A stretch of DNA of 64,000 nucleotides from Paenibacillus vietnamensis (GCF_020169515.1 NZ_JAHMHW010000001.1:1018166-1082165); one strand, 5' to 3'; positions 22,623-31,041 are shown, numbered from the stretch's first letter. Notes: generated by a model not told the origin, from the sequence alone. Numbers and translations are program-made.

Positions 22623-25473
22623 GCCGTTCCTCCGATCTTAAGATGAGATCTGACAGCCGTTCGCTCAGCCTGCCAGGCAGGTACGGCTTGACCAGAAACT
22701 CGGAGATGCCCCAGGCTGCGGCCTTTTCCTTCTCTTCGAAAGCGCTCGAAATGAGAATCGGCTTATTCAGCAGCTTCTCCGATTTTTTCATCATCGTAAT
22801 AATATCCCATCCCGTTAGGCCTTGCTCAAGCATTAGATCGATGACGACTGCGTCCGGATTCAGCCTTTCCAGCTCATCGAGCGCTTGCCGCCCTTCCGCA
22901 AACAAATGTACCCGGTAACCGCTTGCCTGCAGCTCGTCTGTCAGCAGCAGCGATAAATGGTGATCGTTCTCCACCAGCGCCACGAGCAAGGAAGCTTTCT
23001 CCGGTTTCCGCTCAGGGTCCTCTACAGCCGAATGCTCAAGCCGCGTAATGGCCGGCAAACGAACCGTAAACGTGCTTCCCGAGCCAAATACCGATTCTAC
23101 GCCGATCGTTCCTTTGTGCCGGTTAATAATTTCTTTCACGATTGCAAGACCGAGCCCTGTTCCGCCAATTTCCCTGCGGTCCGAATTGTCAACGCGGTAA
23201 AATTTGGAAAACAGCTTCGGAAGCGCCTCTTCCGGGATGCCCAGGCCTTCATCCTGAATCCGGATGACAAGCTGCTCGTCCTCCACTGCGGCGTCGATGA
23301 GAATCGTTCCGCCGTCAGGCGAATATTTTACCGCGTTGTTTAACAAGTTAATGAACGCCTGGCCCAGTTTCGCAGCATCCGCCCATACCAGCGCCTTCGG
23401 CGCACGATTGCAAAATTCAATGCGATGCGCAGTGCCGGACAGCTTCTCCGTCTCGACGATTTCTTCAATCAGGGAGGCTATGTCAATCGCCTGCATGTCA
23501 TAAATCTGCTTGCCCGATTCCATTCGCTGCAGATCGAGGAAATCATTAATTAACGCCGTTAATCGTTTGGCTTCCTGATAAATCGTCATCATATATTTTC
23601 TTTGTCGCTCCGGGTTCAGCTCCCGGTGTATAAGCAGCTCGGCGAAACCAAGCACACTCGCAAGAGGCGTCCTCAGCTCATGGCTTACCGTGCTGACAAA
23701 CTCGGATTTCATCCGGTCAACCTCGTATTCCTTCGAAATATCCCTGTGCACGAACAGCAAACCGAATTTATCTCCCTGGCGGTAGAGAGGCTCGCAATAG
23801 ATTTGGATGTGCTTTCGTTCGGGCAAAGACAGCTCATAATTCATGCTTCTGCCTTCCTCCGTCAGCTCCCCGTTCACAATCCGCGTGATGAAGCCGACCA
23901 GCCTTTCCGGCTCAATTACCTTCTCCCGAATCGTCTCCAGAAAGGAATCGATCGGCAATCGGGTAGAGGAGCCCGCTTCGGACACAACTCCGAGCAGCTC
24001 CGACATTCTCCGGTTAATCTGCAGCGTCGTTCCGTGCAGGTCGGTGAACTGAATCCCTTCCTGAACCGTGTTCAGCATATCGCCAATCATCTGCCGCCGC
24101 TTCTCGGACTGCTCGAATAAAACCAGCTTGTCGAAGGATAACGATACCTGCTTGATAAGCCCGTCAATTTCGGCTTCCTCCTGCCGAGAGACGTCGCGGC
24201 CGAGCTTGGTCAGAATCAGGCATGCAACCATTTCCTCATCCGCGCCTGCCACCGGTACGACCAGATCCGTAGCGCTCATCGGAGCAGTGTGATAGCCCCG
24301 CTCGGCCGTTGACGCCGCTCGATTGATTCGGTATGTCTTTTTCGTCTGCAGCGCCCGCAAAGCGATTCCTTCGTCAAGCGTCGCGACGGCCTGCTTGGCG
24401 GCTTCCTCCGACAGGCCGACGGACGCGTACGGGTGCGGCTCCTTCATCATAATGAGAATCCCTTTGTCCGATTCGGTTATTTCCACCATATTTTGAATGA
24501 TGCTCTGCAGTAGCTCGGTCTGATTCAGCGTATTGGACAAGGACTGGATGAGCTGATTTCTTTTTTCCAGGTACCGCTCGTTTTTCTCCATGAGGGCAAG
24601 CGCGCGCTGCAGCTCTTCCTGCTGTGCCTGGAGCTCGTCCTGCTGTGCTTGGAGCTCTTCGTTCTGGGCAAGCAGCGTCTCTTCCTTGAGGTGGATTTGC
24701 CCCATCATCGACTGCAATGAACGAGAAAGCTCTCCGATTTCGTCCGCTCTCGTCAAGCTCTCGAGCTCGAAGCGCTCGCCTTCCGCAAAACGCCTCGCCT
24801 GCTTCGTCAGCTGCCGGAGCGGCGCTCCCATATCGGTGCCAAGCTTTCTCGTAATGAAAGAAGACAAAATGAGAACGGCGAGAATATAGGTGATAAACGC
24901 GCCGGCTTGAAGAGCCAGCTGCCGCACAAGCTCACCGTTTTTCTCCTCCGCGATCAGCTTCACCTGATTCTCGAAGTCGTAGGCGTAGACGATCAGTTTA
25001 TTGACCGGATTGTCTTCATCCGCGGTGATCAGCTGCCGCAGCGAGCCATAATCCTCGGCTTCCGCATACGCAATTGCCTTCGGCAGCGTCGTCTCAAAAT
25101 AATCCGTAAAAAACGCTTCGATATTTTGCATCACTTCCATTTCGGCTTCACTTAACTCACGTTTCTTGATCTCAAGGAGCGCATTTTTCAGCTTTTCCTC
25201 CTCGGCAAAAATCTGCTCGTATTCATAATCGGACAAATAGACGAAATACCCTCTGGCCCGCAAAATGATTTCATTCGAATGATCCGCGATTTCGGAAACG
25301 AGCTTTAGCTTATCTTGAACCGCTTCCGCTTCCCTCATATAATCCTGCACAATCGAATAGGTGGTCCACAGCATATAAAATGCGCCGAACAAAATAAGCA
25401 TGACGGCCAGCATCATCATGGACACAAGCCGCTGTGTTATGCTTCTTTTATAAAAATGCCTGAGCTTACTCAC
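22609..25473 (-). CDS. Membrane-bound hybrid sensor histidine kinase
   Basis: A 954-residue protein. A first membrane helix (about 17-37) is followed by an extracytoplasmic all-helical sensor region (about 38-185), then a second membrane helix (about 190-210), HAMP (210-265), a coiled coil with tandem EELQAQQ-type repeats (272-292), GAF-like (310-440), PAS (455-575), HisKA with His598 in VSHELRTP, HATPase with LLNNAVKYSPDGG and GGTGLGLAIV (690-805), and a C-terminal receiver with Asp879. The sensor resembles CHASE3-type helical bundles. It overlaps the stand-alone receiver gene upstream by 8 bases. The internal receiver and the Hpt of the next protein suggest a relay to the cyclase. The signal is unknown. 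Confidence 0.92.
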   Translation of the reverse strand: MSKLRHFYKRSITQRLVSMMMLAVMLILFGAFYMLWTTYSIVQDYMREAEAVQDKLKLVSEIADHSNEIILRARGYFVYLSDYEYEQIFAEEEKLKNALLEIKKRELSEAEMEVMQNIEAFFTDYFETTLPKAIAYAEAEDYGSLRQLITADEDNPVNKLIVYAYDFENQVKLIAEEKNGELVRQLALQAGAFITYILAVLILSSFITRKLGTDMGAPLRQLTKQARRFAEGERFELESLTRADEIGELSRSLQSMMGQIHLKEETLLAQNEELQAQQDELQAQQEELQRALALMEKNERYLEKRNQLIQSLSNTLNQTELLQSIIQNMVEITESDKGILIMMKEPHPYASVGLSEEAAKQAVATLDEGIALRALQTKKTYRINRAASTAERGYHTAPMSATDLVVPVAGADEEMVACLILTKLGRDVSRQEEAEIDGLIKQVSLSFDKLVLFEQSEKRRQMIGDMLNTVQEGIQFTDLHGTTLQINRRMSELLGVVSEAGSSTRLPIDSFLETIREKVIEPERLVGFITRIVNGELTEEGRSMNYELSLPERKHIQIYCEPLYRQGDKFGLLFVHRDISKEYEVDRMKSEFVSTVSHELRTPLASVLGFAELLIHRELNPERQRKYMMTIYQEAKRLTALINDFLDLQRMESGKQIYDMQAIDIASLIEEIVETEKLSGTAHRIEFCNRAPKALVWADAAKLGQAFINLLNNAVKYSPDGGTILIDAAVEDEQLVIRIQDEGLGIPEEALPKLFSKFYRVDNSDRREIGGTGLGLAIVKEIINRHKGTIGVESVFGSGSTFTVRLPAITRLEHSAVEDPERKPEKASLLVALVENDHHLSLLLTDELQASGYRVHLFAEGRQALDELERLNPDAVVIDLMLEQGLTGWDIITMMKKSEKLLNKPILISSAFEEKEKAAAWGISEFLVKPYLPGRLSERLSDLILRSEERHEKG

Positions 25474-25837
25474 GCAGCATCTCCCCGATCCGTCCGATCA
25501 GCTCAAGAGGGCTGAACGGCTTGGACATAAATCCGTCCGCCCCGGCATTCAGCACCTTCTCCTGCTCCGCCTGCTGGCTTTTCGCCGACAGCATAAGAAT
25601 TTTGGGCCGCTGCTCCTCAGCAAGCTCGGCTTTTGCCGCTTCGATCACTTCCGCCCCCGTCATACGGGGCATCATGTAGTCCAGAATAATCAGATCAAAG
25701 GCATCCGCTTTCATTTTATCAAGCGCTTCCACTCCGTCCGACGCCTCATCAATTTCATAGCCTTCATCCTCGAGCGTGTCCGCAATCAGCATTCTGAGCA
25801 CGGGCTCGTCCTCGGCAATCAGTATTTTTTTCGGCAT
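25466..25837 (-). CDS. Stand-alone response regulator receiver protein
   Basis: A 123-residue single receiver domain of the CheY type with no output domain. Conserved residues are Glu9/Asp10 (IAEDEP), phosphoacceptor Asp53 (LIILDYMMP), the Ser of LMLSAKS and Lys of MSKPFSP. The start at 25837 follows GGAGGGGAA; an in-frame ATG 12 codons earlier is less well placed. As first gene of the three-gene operon it could take phosphate from the hybrid kinase, or compete with the downstream receivers, in the relay controlling cyclic di-GMP. Confidence 0.9.
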   Translation of the reverse strand: MPKKILIAEDEPVLRMLIADTLEDEGYEIDEASDGVEALDKMKADAFDLIILDYMMPRMTGAEVIEAAKAELAEEQRPKILMLSAKSQQAEQEKVLNAGADGFMSKPFSPLELIGRIGEMLRE

Positions 25838-25964
25838 GTTCTTCCCCTCCGTCGCATCGCACTCAATTGTCATTTGTCGACATTTTTCTACAAAACTAAT
25901 GCTCTGTTATTCGACATCTTTTTCGTAATTCCTTTTATTTGCAAATGCCGGTAAGGTTGAAACG

Positions 25965-26002
25965 AAAAAAAAAGAACACGCGGCCAAATAGCCGAATGCT
26001 CC
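25965..26002 (-). terminator. Terminator of the ABC exporter/DUF1854 operon
   Basis: On the minus strand a stem formed by bases 26002-25992 and 25985-25974 (one internal mismatch, some GU pairs) is followed by nine T residues (25973-25965). Confidence 0.85.
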
Positions 26003-26014
26003 TTATAGGACTGC

Positions 26015-26512
26015 TTAAATGACGTCGGTCAATTCGTTGCGGCTGTGACTGTCGAGCTCCCTCCAATCGGCGATCTCGCATCTCCTTCCGTTCAAATCCG
26101 TCAGGATGATGCGGCCCCCTCCGGGGAACTGCAAATGCTCATGCAAATTTCGCATCGCCATCCTTGTTGCGCCCAGATTGGTTTGGAGCTCCCAAATCCA
26201 CAAGTCCGCTTTCTGCTTGATGCTGTCGATCCTGTCGACGCGGGGCAGAAAGTACCGGAACTGAAGCTCCGTTCCGATTTCCTTCAAGCTTTCCCGGTCC
26301 AGCTCCTCGATGTCGCGGATGATGCACAGCTCTTCCCCTTTCATATCCCGTACCGAAATATACTTCGTCGTATACAAGAAAGGAAAAGCCCGGTGCACAA
26401 CCAGCTCGTCGAACGGCTTTCCGTTAATCACTCCCTGGAACACGCCGCCCGGCCCGCGGCTGAAGATGACATCGTCGGTACCAAGTATCGTCAGCTCGTA
26501 AGGATCCTTCAT
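26015..26512 (-). CDS. DUF1854 domain protein, partner of the ABC exporter
   Basis: A 165-residue cytoplasmic protein of the DUF1854 family. Typical elements are HRAFPFLYTTKYISVRDMKGEELCIIRDIEELDRES, LQFRYFLPRVDRI and the C-terminal GGRIILTDLNGRRCEIADWREL. In many bacteria DUF1854 genes lie beside or fuse with ABC exporters, and some are linked to cyanophycin metabolism; there is no cyanophycin gene here. It overlaps the exporter gene by four bases, so expression is coupled. It is probably a regulatory or stabilising subunit of the exporter; that is inference from the conserved pairing. Confidence 0.85.
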   Translation of the reverse strand: MKDPYELTILGTDDVIFSRGPGGVFQGVINGKPFDELVVHRAFPFLYTTKYISVRDMKGEELCIIRDIEELDRESLKEIGTELQFRYFLPRVDRIDSIKQKADLWIWELQTNLGATRMAMRNLHEHLQFPGGGRIILTDLNGRRCEIADWRELDSHSRNELTDVI

Positions 26513-28713
26513 GCGCTTTCCACCCCTTTGATCTTGGACAGCTCCTGCTGGGCTTCCACGAGCTTATGATAGGCGCCTTTTTGCGAGAGCAGCTCCTCAT
26601 GCGTGCCGACCTCAACGATTTTGCCGCGTTCAAGCACGACAAGCCTGTCGGCATTGCGCAGCGTCGAAAGCCGATGCGCGATCGCAAAGGTCGTACGGCC
26701 CTTCACAAGCCGGGTAATCGCCTCCTGAATTTGCCGCTCGGTTTCCGTGTCGACGGACGCGGTCGCCTCGTCGAGAATCAGAATGCGCGGATCGTGAATG
26801 ATTGCCCTGGCGATCGATACCCGCTGCTTCTCCCCGCCGGAAAGACGGTGACCGCGCTCCCCGACCCTCGTATCGTACCCGTCGGGCAGCCGTACGATAA
26901 AATCGTGGGCATTGGCGATCTTCGCCGCCCTCATAATCTCCTCGGGGGTTGCATCCGGCTTGGAGTAGGCGATATTCTCGGCAATCGTTCCGTCGAACAG
27001 GAAGGTTTCCTGCAGCACGACTCCGATTTGCTTTCGGAGGTCGGATTGGCTGATGCGCCTCAGATCGACGCCGTCGATCAGAATGGCTCCTTCGTCGGTA
27101 TCGTAAAATCGGCAAATCATATTGATAAAGGTCGATTTGCCCGCGCCGGAATGGCCGACCAGCCCGATCATTTCTCCGGCTTTCACTTGAAGATTCACGT
27201 CCTTGATGACCGGATGATGCTTCTCGTAGCCGTAAGTCACCTTTTGAAACTCAACCTCTCCGCGAATCGTGCCGATGGCGGCCGGCTCGCGCACTTCCGG
27301 CACCTCCGACGGCGTATCCATAATTTCGAAAACGCGATCGGCGGCCGACAGCGCGTTGCTCGCCCAGTTGATCATTTGGCTCACCCATTGGAGCGGGCCG
27401 AACAGCATCGTCAAATAGGCGATTAACGCCATCAGCGTTCCGAGCTGAAGCTCATCCTTCAAGACGGACTGGCCGCCGAAATACCAGATCATCAGCGTTC
27501 CAAGGCCGGCGATGAAGGCGAACAGCGGAAACATCCCCTGCCACATGCCTTCAATCCGGATATTATTGCGTACGACCTCGCGGTTTGCCTCCGCGTAGCG
27601 GCTCATTTCGGTCGCTTCCTGGCCGAACGCCTTCACGACCCGGATGCCCTGCAGCGAGTCGCCAACCAGCACATTCAAGCGGAAGATGGCTCTCCACTGC
27701 TGATACCAGCGGCGGCCGATTTTCGGCCACAGCTTCATCGATACGGTGACCATGAACGGCATCGGCAACAGCGCAAACAAAGTAAGCTTCCAGTCCAGCC
27801 CGAACATGATGACGAATATTGCGATGACCCTCAGCGTTTCCCCGCTCACCCAAATGACCCCGTCGGTCATAAACTGCCGCATCGCCTCCGAGTCGCTGTT
27901 GACCCTGCCGATGAACTGCGAGGTTTGGCGGCGGTCGAAGAAAGCAAGCGACAAGCGCATTAACGCGCTGTAGATGTCCTTGCGGAGATCGCCCATTAAT
28001 TTCGAGCCGACCCAGACGCCGATCAGCCCGCGCACCGTCTGCATGACGGACAAAAGAAGCGCGGTCACGCCTAATCCGATGACGACCATCAGCAGCGACT
28101 GGCCCGCGTTTTTCGGCTGAAGAACGTCGTCGATCATTATCTTGGTCAAGTATGGCGGAATGAGCTCGATTAGCGTTGTCAGGACAAGCAGGATGCCTGC
28201 CCCGGCCATCTGCAGCTTATACGGCTTTGCATACTTCAGCATCCGGGCAATAGCCTTGCCGCTGCTTTTGCAAACGGGACACACCTGCGTCCCTTCCGAA
28301 AGCGGATTGTCGCAGCTCGGACAATAACGGGGGAACTCCTTCTCCGAGACGGCCGGGCGTTCCTCGCCCTTGGCCATGGCCGTCAATAATTTGGCGGCAA
28401 AGCCGAACATAGCGGAAAGCGCAGCGGTGTACCTCGCAATAACGACAGGACCGCTTCCCGTATCCGCCAGCAGCATTCCGCCCCCGACACCGTTCACCGA
28501 CCGCGCTTCCGTCACCTGATCCAGGCGCAGGCTGCGAAGCAAAGCTCCGCCGGATTCCCAAACGGCGACTTCCTGCTCCGTAATTACGGTCCATTGCTCG
28601 CCGAAATGCCCGTTATGCAATAAATCCGTCTTCGCGCTGAACACGGGCTCCTGCTGCAGCTGACCTCGGATTTGATTCGGGAGTGTTTCTAATATAGCCA
28701 TGTCTACCCCCAT
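26509..28713 (-). CDS. ABC exporter (fused membrane and ATPase domains) with N-terminal PH-like and zinc-ribbon region
   Basis: A 734-residue half-transporter. The first 120 residues form a soluble domain unusual for exporters, followed by a zinc ribbon with Cys131, 134, 145 and 148 (CPSC, CPVC). Six membrane helices cover about 160-450. The ATPase domain has Walker A GHSGAGKST (520-528), signature LSGGE (624-628), Walker B ILILDE (644-649) and the H-loop IAHRLS. It likely works as a homodimer exporting a hydrophobic compound. The start ATG overlaps the TGA of the upstream regulator gene. The leader with attenuator suggests induction by translation inhibitors, as for BmrCD. Confidence 0.92.
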   Translation of the reverse strand: MGVDMAILETLPNQIRGQLQQEPVFSAKTDLLHNGHFGEQWTVITEQEVAVWESGGALLRSLRLDQVTEARSVNGVGGGMLLADTGSGPVVIARYTAALSAMFGFAAKLLTAMAKGEERPAVSEKEFPRYCPSCDNPLSEGTQVCPVCKSSGKAIARMLKYAKPYKLQMAGAGILLVLTTLIELIPPYLTKIMIDDVLQPKNAGQSLLMVVIGLGVTALLLSVMQTVRGLIGVWVGSKLMGDLRKDIYSALMRLSLAFFDRRQTSQFIGRVNSDSEAMRQFMTDGVIWVSGETLRVIAIFVIMFGLDWKLTLFALLPMPFMVTVSMKLWPKIGRRWYQQWRAIFRLNVLVGDSLQGIRVVKAFGQEATEMSRYAEANREVVRNNIRIEGMWQGMFPLFAFIAGLGTLMIWYFGGQSVLKDELQLGTLMALIAYLTMLFGPLQWVSQMINWASNALSAADRVFEIMDTPSEVPEVREPAAIGTIRGEVEFQKVTYGYEKHHPVIKDVNLQVKAGEMIGLVGHSGAGKSTFINMICRFYDTDEGAILIDGVDLRRISQSDLRKQIGVVLQETFLFDGTIAENIAYSKPDATPEEIMRAAKIANAHDFIVRLPDGYDTRVGERGHRLSGGEKQRVSIARAIIHDPRILILDEATASVDTETERQIQEAITRLVKGRTTFAIAHRLSTLRNADRLVVLERGKIVEVGTHEELLSQKGAYHKLVEAQQELSKIKGVESA

Positions 28714-28994
28714 CAGCGGTTAATGAGCTCTCGCGTCTTCACAATAATTTTGCGGATGCTCTCGCCGGACAAATGATATTTCTTCTCCAGCTCGGCTACC
28801 GACCAGCCGTTCGTGTAGTGGCGGCATATTTCCTTGTTTCTCTCCGCAAGCAATTTTCTCGTGCCGCTGACCTCTCCCCAATGCGCCCGCTTCTCGGCCG
28901 GCTTCGGGATATAAATCAGATCTCCCTGAATATACTTTTGCAGCTCCTTCAGCAAACTAGGGGGAAGCACATCTCTTCCATTTTTGTAATTCAC
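28713..28994 (-). CDS. CD3324 family (Mor-like) DNA-binding protein
   Basis: A 93-residue protein of the CD3324 family, related to the Mor/C phage transcription activators. It starts VNYKNGRDVLPPSLLKELQKYIQGDLIYIP and ends with a helix-turn-helix (WSVAELEKKYHLSGESIRKIIVKTREL). Arg and Lys around KPAEKRAHWGEVSGTRKLLAERN fit nucleic acid binding. The GTG at 28994 follows AGGAGG; an upstream TTG in the same frame would place that site inside the gene. It overlaps a 33-codon leader frame upstream and the exporter gene downstream, so it probably regulates or autoregulates this operon. Confidence 0.82.
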   Translation of the reverse strand: MNYKNGRDVLPPSLLKELQKYIQGDLIYIPKPAEKRAHWGEVSGTRKLLAERNKEICRHYTNGWSVAELEKKYHLSGESIRKIIVKTRELINR

Positions 28995-29058
28995 GATAAA
29001 CGTCCTCCTCAAACAGGCTTAGCTTGGTTTTCTCGATTGCATGCGTAACCGTCAGCAT
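28957..29058 (-). CDS. Short leader frame 2 (33 codons) overlapping the regulator gene
   Basis: ATG at 29058 follows AAAGGAGG at ideal spacing. The frame codes for 33 residues (MLTVTHAIEKTKLSLFEED and then VYRELQKWKRCASP) and ends at TAG 28957-28959, inside the regulator gene in another frame. Its ATG overlaps the stop of leader frame 1. The strong ribosome binding site shows that ribosomes load here. The product resembles nothing I know, so it may be a coupling or leader peptide rather than a functional protein. Confidence 0.55.
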   Translation of the reverse strand: MLTVTHAIEKTKLSLFEEDVYRELQKWKRCASP

Positions 29059-29159
29059 TTTGCCGCCTCCTTTCGTTCGATTCGAAATAGGTTCTTAAAA
29101 CAGAAAAAACCGTGGATACTCCTATTCTCCACAGGCCGTCTTGGCATAACAAACCCCAT
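29052..29159 (-). CDS. Leader peptide frame 1 (35 codons) containing a terminator
   Basis: ATG at 29159 lies close to the predicted transcription start, with AAGGTGG seven bases upstream. The 35-codon frame begins MGFVMPRRPVENRSIHG and ends KEAAKC, its TGA overlapping the ATG of the next short frame. The terminator at 29104-29134 lies inside the coding sequence. An upstream hairpin (29143-29166, seven pairs) holds the AUG in its loop. Ribosome position on this frame should decide whether the terminator forms, as described for the BmrB leader of bmrCD. Confidence 0.6.
   Translation of the reverse strand: MGFVMPRRPVENRSIHGFFCFKNLFRIERKEAAKC
29104..29134 (-). terminator. Attenuator terminator within leader frame 1
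   Basis: On the minus strand a 7-bp stem (29134-29128 with 29116-29110, one GU pair) around an 11-base loop is followed by six T residues and further U-rich sequence. It lies between promoter and structural genes. Confidence 0.65.
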
Positions 29160-29175
29160 TTACGCCACCTTCTAA

Positions 29176-29204
29176 ATTATAAGGAAAGCCCTTACATTTG
29201 ACAA
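29176..29204 (-). promoter_or_regulatory. Sigma-A promoter of the ABC exporter operon
   Basis: TTGTCA (29199-29204) and TATAAT (29176-29181) with a 17-base spacer on the minus strand, five of six and six of six to consensus. Predicted start is near 29169, about ten bases before the leader ATG. Confidence 0.85.
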
Positions 29205-29284
29205 GAAATTTATGACAATAATTCCATCATTCCCATGCGCGTGTTTCCTCGTACAAAATATCTTCGGATGACCCGCCGTGATTC

Positions 29285-29438
29285 TAAAAGAAGGAGGCCG
29301 GAAGACCTCCTTCCTGCTTCAGGATCTCCGTTTAAACGGAGATCACCTCTACGCGATTAATCAAAACGATCAACTCCTTTCCTGCAGATTCCGTCGGCCC
29401 GACATCATCAGTATACTTCCAGATCTTAGGCGTATGAA
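29285..29438 (-). other. Predicted tiny independent transcript with palindrome and terminator
   Basis: On the minus strand TTCATA (29433-29438) and TATACT (29410-29415), 17 bases apart, form a promoter. AAAGGAG follows near 29374-29380, then a frame of at most 13 codons ending at TAA 29332-29334. That TAA lies in the centre of a perfect 22-base palindrome (29323-29344, arms GATCTCCG around TTTAAA). A terminator, AAGGAGG/CCTCCTT around 29290-29311, closes the unit. The transcript would be about 120 bases. It could be a small RNA or leader-like micro-ORF. This unit and the exporter leader fill the gene-free stretch before the HAD gene. Confidence 0.45.
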
Positions 29439-29491
29439 AGTGAAAGAATGCCTATAAAAGAAGTTTACCAAATCCGCCGGGCCATGACCGG

Positions 29492-30268
29492 CTAGCCCAG
29501 AAAACCGAGCATTTGCAAACCGTGCCAAATGCCGTCCTCGGATACGTCCTTGGTTACGTACCGGGCCGCACGCTTCACCTCGTCCGGCGCATTGCCCATT
29601 GCGACGCTGTGGTGCACGAGCCTAAGCATCTCAAGATCGTTCAGCCCGTCTCCAAATGCGTATATATCCTCCGGCTGAAAGCCCGCTTTGCGGATGAGCG
29701 CTTCAATCCCCTTTGCCTTCGAACCGCCGGGCGGCATCAGATCGCTGCCGTAACGATGCCAGCGGTTATAGCCGAATTCGGCGAAGCTTTCCTTGTAGCA
29801 GCCTTCATCCTCCTCGGTACAGAACAAAAGGCACTGATAAATCTCTTTTCCTTTGTAGAAACCCGGCTCATGCGGAGGAAGCTTCAGCTTCATCGCCTCG
29901 CTGCCCGCATCCAGATAGGCGTTCTGGTCGGTGCTCGTGCGCATGCCCTCCGGCGTCATATAGACGAGCGGATGCCGGTTCGCATCGGTCAGCCTGGTCA
30001 GCTCCTCCAGCCGCTTCTCATCCAGCGCATGCCGATACAGCACCTCGCCTTTGTAGACGACATATGAGCCGTTGAAGCTGACGTAGGACTCGATTCCGAG
30101 CGCCCTGCCGACCTCTGCGAGCATGAACGGTCCTCTGCCCGTAGCGATAACCAGCTCGTGACCGGCCTTATTCAGCTCGGCAACTGCCCTTTTTGTTGAA
30201 TCCGGAATGTTCTTGTCCCGGTCAAGCAGCGTTCCGTCAATATCAAAAAAAATCAGTTTTCTATTCAT
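29492..30268 (-). CDS. Cof-type HAD-IIB family sugar phosphatase
   Basis: A 258-residue cytoplasmic phosphatase of the Cof/YbiV class. HAD motif I is FFDIDGTLLD with nucleophilic Asp, motif II is VIATGR, motif III includes the Lys of GGSKAKGIEALIRKAG, and motif IV is YAFGDGLNDLEML. The C2B cap lies between motifs II and III. Such enzymes remove phosphate from sugar phosphates or flavin precursors with broad specificity. The gene is single, with the ATG preceded by a GGGGCGGG-type site. Confidence 0.9.
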   Translation of the reverse strand: MNRKLIFFDIDGTLLDRDKNIPDSTKRAVAELNKAGHELVIATGRGPFMLAEVGRALGIESYVSFNGSYVVYKGEVLYRHALDEKRLEELTRLTDANRHPLVYMTPEGMRTSTDQNAYLDAGSEAMKLKLPPHEPGFYKGKEIYQCLLFCTEEDEGCYKESFAEFGYNRWHRYGSDLMPPGGSKAKGIEALIRKAGFQPEDIYAFGDGLNDLEMLRLVHHSVAMGNAPDEVKRAARYVTKDVSEDGIWHGLQMLGFLG

Positions 30269-30327
30269 TCCCGCCCCACACGTTCCTTCCCTGTTCGTTA
30301 GGAACCATTATACCGCATTCACCGCGT

Positions 30328-31041
30328 CTATGCGGCCATTTGGAGCGCGGGGCCGCGCCGTGAAGCAAGCCTGCGTTTTCCGTAGACAATGTTGTGCAGC
30401 AAGCCTGCTGCGCAGGCGGCTTCCGCCGTATCGCTCTGAACGAGCCTGAGCAGCTGCACAGCGTCCCCTTTCTCGTAAGCTGCGGCAATCGCGCGCAGCC
30501 ACAGCTTCGTTTGCTCGTCCTCCGGCTGCTCCAGCGCCGGCTGCTCCAGCTCGGCCCGGACGGAGGAGAGTGCAGCGCGTGCCCGGTGCAGCGCGGCCTT
30601 CACGGCACCCTGCGTTACTGCGAGCAGCTCGGAGACGTCCGCCGTGGAAAACCCGTACACGTCGCGAAGCAGGAACACCGATCTTTGAAGCGGCGAAAGA
30701 TGGTGAAGCAGCGCATGGAACATTTCCTCAAGCTGCGCTGCATTAGGCCCGGACGAAGGTTCCGGAACTTGCTCCAGTCTCACGATTCTTTCATACCGCT
30801 TCCTTCGCCTCGTCCGGTCAATCCACGTCGTTTTGGCAATACGCATAAGCAGCGCTTCCATATTGCCATGGCCGCAGCCGGCAGCCTTAGCCAGCGTTAC
30901 GGCTTTCAGCCAGGCATCCTGAGCCAGATCCTCTGCGTCCCAGCGCGAGCCGGTGATGGAAAGACAGTAACGGAATACCGCAGCGTGCAGCCGCGCCAAT
31001 GCGGCGGATTCCTCTTTTTGCGCGGAAATGACAGCTCTCAT
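30328..31041 (-). CDS. ECF-like sigma-70 family RNA polymerase sigma factor
   Basis: A 237-residue sigma factor. Region 2 (about 10-75) contains HAAVFRYCLSITGSRWDAEDLAQDAWLKAV and region 4 (about 115-170) contains LSPLQRSVFLLRDVYGFSTADVSELLAVTQGAVKAALHRARAAL. It has an extra C-terminal 60 residues with a short helical tail, as in SigJ-like or YlaC-independent groups. The ATG at 31041 follows GGAGGAGG; an upstream in-frame start would add 26 residues without a ribosome binding site. No anti-sigma gene lies beside it, so its activity may be controlled by the C-terminal tail or from elsewhere. Confidence 0.88.
   Translation of the reverse strand: MRAVISAQKEESAALARLHAAVFRYCLSITGSRWDAEDLAQDAWLKAVTLAKAAGCGHGNMEALLMRIAKTTWIDRTRRRKRYERIVRLEQVPEPSSGPNAAQLEEMFHALLHHLSPLQRSVFLLRDVYGFSTADVSELLAVTQGAVKAALHRARAALSSVRAELEQPALEQPEDEQTKLWLRAIAAAYEKGDAVQLLRLVQSDTAEAACAAGLLHNIVYGKRRLASRRGPALQMAA

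Noticed and set aside
29332..29373. 13-codon TTG-started peptide in the tiny transcript as a real gene
   Set aside because: The TTG directly abuts the ribosome binding site; a start nine bases later gives only ten codons. It was kept only as part of the transcript description.
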